DNA from: Bryobacterales bacterium
GTDB lineage: Bacteria > Acidobacteriota > Terriglobia > Bryobacterales > Bryobacteraceae
NCBI GenBank assembly: GCA_003132865.1
Contig: PKYZ01000143.1
Span: 1-6,685 of the forward strand
Direction of reading: 5' to 3'
DNA: 6,685 nt
Each line of letters begins with the position of its first letter. Position 1 is the first letter of the stretch. Positions 5,734 through 6,685 of this stretch are shown here, in pieces. The notes under the pieces are model-generated. The model was given only the letters and a program-made list of their open reading frames with translations, did no database searches and had not been told where the DNA came from. The translations under genes were made by a program, and so were the position numbers.

Positions 5734-6063
5734 ATGACCAAGGCCGATCTGATTGAAGAGGTCTCGCGCGTGGTCGAGATGACGCGGAAAGAATCCGAAG
5801 TCATCGTAGAGGCCATTTTTGACAGCATCGTGCGTTCGTTGCGCACCGGCGACAAGATCGAGATTCGCGGTTTCGGCAGTTTCCGCACGCGGCAGCGCCA
5901 GCCCCGCATCGGACGCAATCCGAAGACCGGCGCGCGCGTCGAGGTGCCGGCCAAGAAGATCCCTTATTTCAAGCCGAGCAAGGAACTGAAAGACGTGGTG
6001 AACAGTTCCGTCGCGGCGCCGGCTTCCGATCCCGCTTCCGGCGAGCCCGCGCCCACGCTCTAG
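5734..6063 (+). CDS. HU/IHF-family DNA-bending protein
   Basis: This nucleoid protein binds DNA as a dimer and bends it by inserting a proline from each beta-arm. The 109-residue sequence shows the whole fold: N-terminal helices (MTKADLIEEVSRVV, SEVIVEAIFDSIV), the GDKIEIRGFGSF signature at 39-50, the arm PRIGRNPKTG (57-66) with the intercalating Pro63, and the closing IPYFKPSKELKDVVN. GRNPKTG plus GFGSF looks closer to IHF-beta than to classical HU, and the position after rpsA matches ihfB of enterobacteria, but HU and IHF cannot be separated safely here. An 18-residue Ala/Pro-rich tail (SSVAAPASDP onward) extends past the usual 90-95 residues. The start is fixed by AAGGAG at 5720-5725, 8 bases upstream. 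Confidence 0.92.
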   Translation: MTKADLIEEVSRVVEMTRKESEVIVEAIFDSIVRSLRTGDKIEIRGFGSFRTRQRQPRIGRNPKTGARVEVPAKKIPYFKPSKELKDVVNSSVAAPASDPASGEPAPTL

Positions 6064-6070
6064 CGGCGGT

Positions 6071-6553
6071 ATGGATTACCTCTGGAGTCCGTGGCGTTAT
6101 CAGTACGTGACCACCGCGGACCAGGCGGCCGAGTGCATTTTCTGCGTGTTGCCCGCGCAGCATCGCGACCGCGAGAACTACATTGTCTACCGCGCTCGCC
6201 TCAATTTCGTGATCCTGAACCGCTTTCCCTACACCTCGGGCCACCTCATGGTGGTTCCGTATGAACACGCGCCGGCGCTCGAAAAAGTGGCGGAAGATAC
6301 GGTGATGGAGATGATCCTGCTGGCGCGCCAGGCGGAGACGCACCTGCGCGCCAACTATCAGCCAGATGGCCTCAACATGGGCATCAACATCGGCAAAGCC
6401 GCCGGCGCCGGCGTGGCCGGACACATTCACATGCACGTGCTGCCCCGCTGGGTGGCGGACGCCAATTTCATGACTTCGGTGGGCGAGACCCGCGTGCTGC
6501 CGGAGGATCTCGCGACGACCTACGAGAAGCTCTCGCGCGCGTGGAGCCGGTAG
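6071..6553 (+). CDS. HIT-domain protein, Ap4A phosphorylase/hydrolase-like
   Basis: HIT proteins cleave nucleoside phosphoanhydrides through a histidine nucleotidyl intermediate; relatives with this N-terminus act on diadenosine polyphosphates such as Ap4A in the cytoplasm. The 160-residue protein begins with the WSPWRYQY motif typical of that branch and has CIFC (Cys22, Cys25), a likely zinc pair. It then has FVILNRFPYTSGHLMVVP and the catalytic HIT motif GHIHMHVLPRW (His118, His120, His122), with His120 the expected nucleophile. A GINIGKAAGAG loop precedes the motif. The length is near the family norm, with nothing missing. The start lies 7 bases after the HU stop with only a weak GGCGG before it, so translation is probably coupled to HU. 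The exact substrate cannot be told from sequence. Confidence 0.88.
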   Translation: MDYLWSPWRYQYVTTADQAAECIFCVLPAQHRDRENYIVYRARLNFVILNRFPYTSGHLMVVPYEHAPALEKVAEDTVMEMILLARQAETHLRANYQPDGLNMGINIGKAAGAGVAGHIHMHVLPRWVADANFMTSVGETRVLPEDLATTYEKLSRAWSR

Positions 6554-6558
6554 GAGGG

Positions 6559-6576
6559 TGGGCTTTTTTAAGCCCA
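6559..6576. terminator. Hairpin after the HIT gene, possible terminator
   Basis: TGGGCTT and AAGCCCA form a perfect 7-base stem with a TTTT loop, starting 5 bases after the HIT stop codon. There is no T-run on the 3' side on either strand, so intrinsic termination is uncertain. It could equally be a REP-type palindrome belonging to the transposase gene that follows. Confidence 0.45.
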
Positions 6577-6594
6577 ACACTGTTCACTTCGGTG

Positions 6595-6616
6595 GGACAG
6601 GCCTCCTGGCCTGTCC
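6595..6616. repeat. REP-like palindrome upstream of the RAYT gene
   Basis: GGACAGGCC and GGCCTGTCC form a perfect 9-base inverted repeat around TCCT, followed by TTCT. It lies 22 bases before the ATG of a REP-associated tyrosine transposase. RAYT genes are normally flanked by such palindromes, which makes a REP the best reading. A terminator for the HIT transcript remains possible, given the T-rich bases after it. Confidence 0.55.
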
Positions 6617-6638
6617 TTCTGCGGGTTACAAATACGTC

Positions 6639-6685
6639 ATGAGCTACTACGAACGGAATCTGCCACACTGGCAACCTGAGGGTGC
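6639..6685 (+). CDS. REP-associated tyrosine transposase (RAYT, IS200-like), 5' fragment
   Basis: The window ends 15 codons into this gene. The visible start, MSYYERNLPHWQPEG, matches the opening of Y1-type transposases of the RAYT group, which usually continue with an FVTxRLxGSLP-like strand. These enzymes nick and move REP palindromes at single-stranded DNA hairpins using a tyrosine nucleophile, which lies beyond the window. No clear ribosome-binding site precedes the ATG. The start is chosen because the motif begins right after it. Whether the gene is intact cannot be told. Confidence 0.6.
   Translation, partial: MSYYERNLPHWQPEG

Overview
The window looks like an Acidobacteria chromosome, probably of the Solibacter/Bryobacter group. 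The DNA is GC-rich and the exported proteins have short signal peptides. The right half carries the linkage ribosomal protein S1 - HU/IHF - HIT-family nucleotide hydrolase. A YERNLPHW-type REP-associated transposase starts at the right edge. The assignment rests on recognising protein styles, not on a search.

Layout. Positions 1-1777 are mostly decayed. They hold an exported helical protein broken by one extra T (125-812), an unexplained GC-rich stretch (813-1187), a remnant of a WD40/PD40-like propeller gene (1188-1370), and a broken KTSC-domain gene (about 1366-1606). Next comes an intact secreted TIM-barrel protein resembling clan-A glycoside hydrolases (1778-3022), with an extended -10 promoter and a good ribosome-binding site. 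Positions 3019-3724 hold two direct copies of a roughly 335-base element, about 370 bases apart. Positions 3763-6553 are an information-processing cluster: a candidate promoter over a palindrome, a long leader, a six-domain S1, an HU/IHF protein, and a HIT-domain protein whose start lies 7 bases after the HU stop. The right end has two perfect hairpins and the first 15 codons of a RAYT-family transposase.

The most unusual part is the tandem element at 3019-3724. Read on the minus strand, each copy has a strong long-stem hairpin, then a near-perfect Shine-Dalgarno, then a tiny ORF, then a second strong GC hairpin. In the right copy the ORF is an intact 26-codon peptide with a hydrophobic body and a basic end. 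The left copy would encode nearly the same peptide but has a one-base frameshift. Each copy also has an upstream segment that could pair with its own Shine-Dalgarno. This architecture resembles tandem type I toxin loci (Ldr, Ibs) and cis-regulatory leader RNAs, but I do not recognise it as a named family; its function is inference.

How the genes may work together: S1 (mRNA recruitment to the 30S subunit), HU/IHF (DNA bending) and the HIT protein (dinucleoside polyphosphate turnover) form a housekeeping cluster. S1 and HU probably have separate promoters, and the HIT gene probably shares the HU transcript. The secreted glycosidase-like gene stands alone. The repeats sit between it and the S1 promoter and point away from S1.
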